Assembly (NCBI RefSeq): GCF_036227605.1 | Contig: NZ_CP109487.1 | Span: 2,542,001 to 2,606,000, forward strand | DNA from: Streptomyces sp. NBC_01439 | Lineage (GTDB): Bacteria; Actinomycetota; Actinomycetes; Streptomycetales; Streptomycetaceae | DNA length: 64,000 nt | Direction: 5' to 3' | Part shown: piece after piece, positions 63,573 to 64,000 of the stretch | How positions within the stretch are numbered: position 1 is the first letter of the stretch | Layout of the letters: every line of letters starts with the position of its first letter | Position numbers and translations under genes: made by a program | Notes under the pieces: model-generated | The model's database searches: none | What the model was told of the DNA's origin: nothing | The model's input: the letters and a program-made list of their open reading frames with translations, nothing else

Positions 63573-64000
63573 CTACTTCAGGCCGGCGGCGGCGCAGGCC
63601 GCCGCGTACTTGTCGGTGCAGATCTCGTCCACCGAATAGACGCCGTCCTTGACGACGGTGTCCTTGATGTTGGCCTTGGTGAGCGAGACGACCGGGATCA
63701 GGACGGCTGCGACGCCCTTGGTGGTCGGGCTGTCGACCGTGGACGTGGAGCCTTCGGCCTTCCCGCCCTTGGCGAGGGCGACGGCCATCTTCGCGGCGGC
63801 CTCGGCCTCGGGGGCGTACGGCTTGTAGACGCTCATGAACTGCTCGCCCGCGACGATCCGCTGCACACCGGCGAGTTCGGCGTCCTGACCGGTGACCGGC
63901 GGCAGGGGGGAGACGCCGGCGGCCTTGAGGGCGGTGATGATGCCGCCGGCCATGCCGTCGTTGGCGGAGTAGACGCCGATGACCTTGTCCTTGCCGAGCG
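63573..64000 (-). CDS. Sugar ABC transporter substrate-binding protein (5' part outside window)
   Basis: The C-terminal 141 residues are visible, with the 5' end beyond the right edge. VIGVYSANDGMAGGIITALKAAG, LPPVTGQDAELAGVQRIVAGEQFMSVYKP and the terminal CTDKYAAACAAAGLK match the XylF/RbsB-type periplasmic-binding fold (Peripla_BP_4). The full protein should be an extracellular lipoprotein that binds a monosaccharide for the permease and ATPase encoded next to it. Confidence 0.9.
   Translation of the reverse strand, partial: LGKDKVIGVYSANDGMAGGIITALKAAGVSPLPPVTGQDAELAGVQRIVAGEQFMSVYKPYAPEAEAAAKMAVALAKGGKAEGSTSTVDSPTTKGVAAVLIPVVSLTKANIKDTVVKDGVYSVDEICTDKYAAACAAAGLK

Overview
The window is a very GC-rich stretch with frequent GTG starts, 4-bp ATGA/GTGA gene overlaps, rare TTA codons, start-proximal -10 boxes that suggest leaderless mRNAs, and perfect GC-rich hairpin terminators. 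With the gene content (coproporphyrin-branch heme genes, LCP and Stealth proteins, WYL regulator, ChdC, Pth2-like protein, TIGR04222 protein), this points to a Streptomyces or close relative, most likely from the chromosome core. From memory the order murC-msrB ... chdC-cgoX ... hemE ... fadA-fadB ... dxs ... sugar ABC resembles the S. coelicolor chromosome; I could not check this. I see no insertion sequence, prophage, tRNA gene, rRNA or CRISPR array.

Layout. 0-5 kb: a truncated helical-repeat protein, then a compact four-gene RiPP locus: a 40-residue candidate precursor, a cobalamin-binding radical SAM maturase, a small partner protein that looks like DUF5825, and an MFS exporter. 5-10 kb: housekeeping genes (murC, msrB, RibD-like reductase, zapE, osmC). 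10-15 kb: a P450/amidohydrolase pair, a small secreted protein with a PhoX-type phosphatase, and a two-TM membrane protein. 15.8-21 kb: secreted deacetylase lipoprotein, TTA-containing phosphoesterase, MFS and propeller proteins. 21-26 kb: WYL regulator/VOC pair, small ABC exporter, AIM24-like and Pth2-like proteins. 26-29 kb: an MNIO (DUF692) enzyme translationally coupled to a membrane protein with a Ser/Gly/Cys tail, a second RiPP-like locus. 29-36 kb: heme genes chdC, cgoX and hemE interspersed with a DUF4349 lipoprotein and a CoA-disulfide-reductase-like flavoprotein. 36-38 kb: orphan response regulator and RNase D. 38-43 kb: secreted protease-like and surface proteins, both with TTA codons, and an alpha/beta hydrolase. 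43-46.5 kb: fadA-fadB. 46.6-57.4 kb: secreted EEP phosphatase/nuclease, then a probable cell-wall glycopolymer locus (SGNH hydrolase, GT4-Stealth fusion, accessory protein, Stealth protein, propeller protein, LCP ligase). 57.5-64 kb: amino-acid permease, dxs and a simple-sugar ABC importer running off the right edge.

The strongest candidates for undescribed biology are the B12-radical SAM RiPP locus at 1.05-5.05 kb, whose precursor has no Cys, Trp, Tyr, Phe or His, and the MNIO/TIGR04222 pair at 26.3-28.7 kb. A regulatory theme is also visible: four genes carry TTA (bldA) codons, three of them encoding predicted exported proteins with the codon near the N terminus, and an exact TGTGA-N6-TCACA palindrome lies upstream of the Stealth operon.
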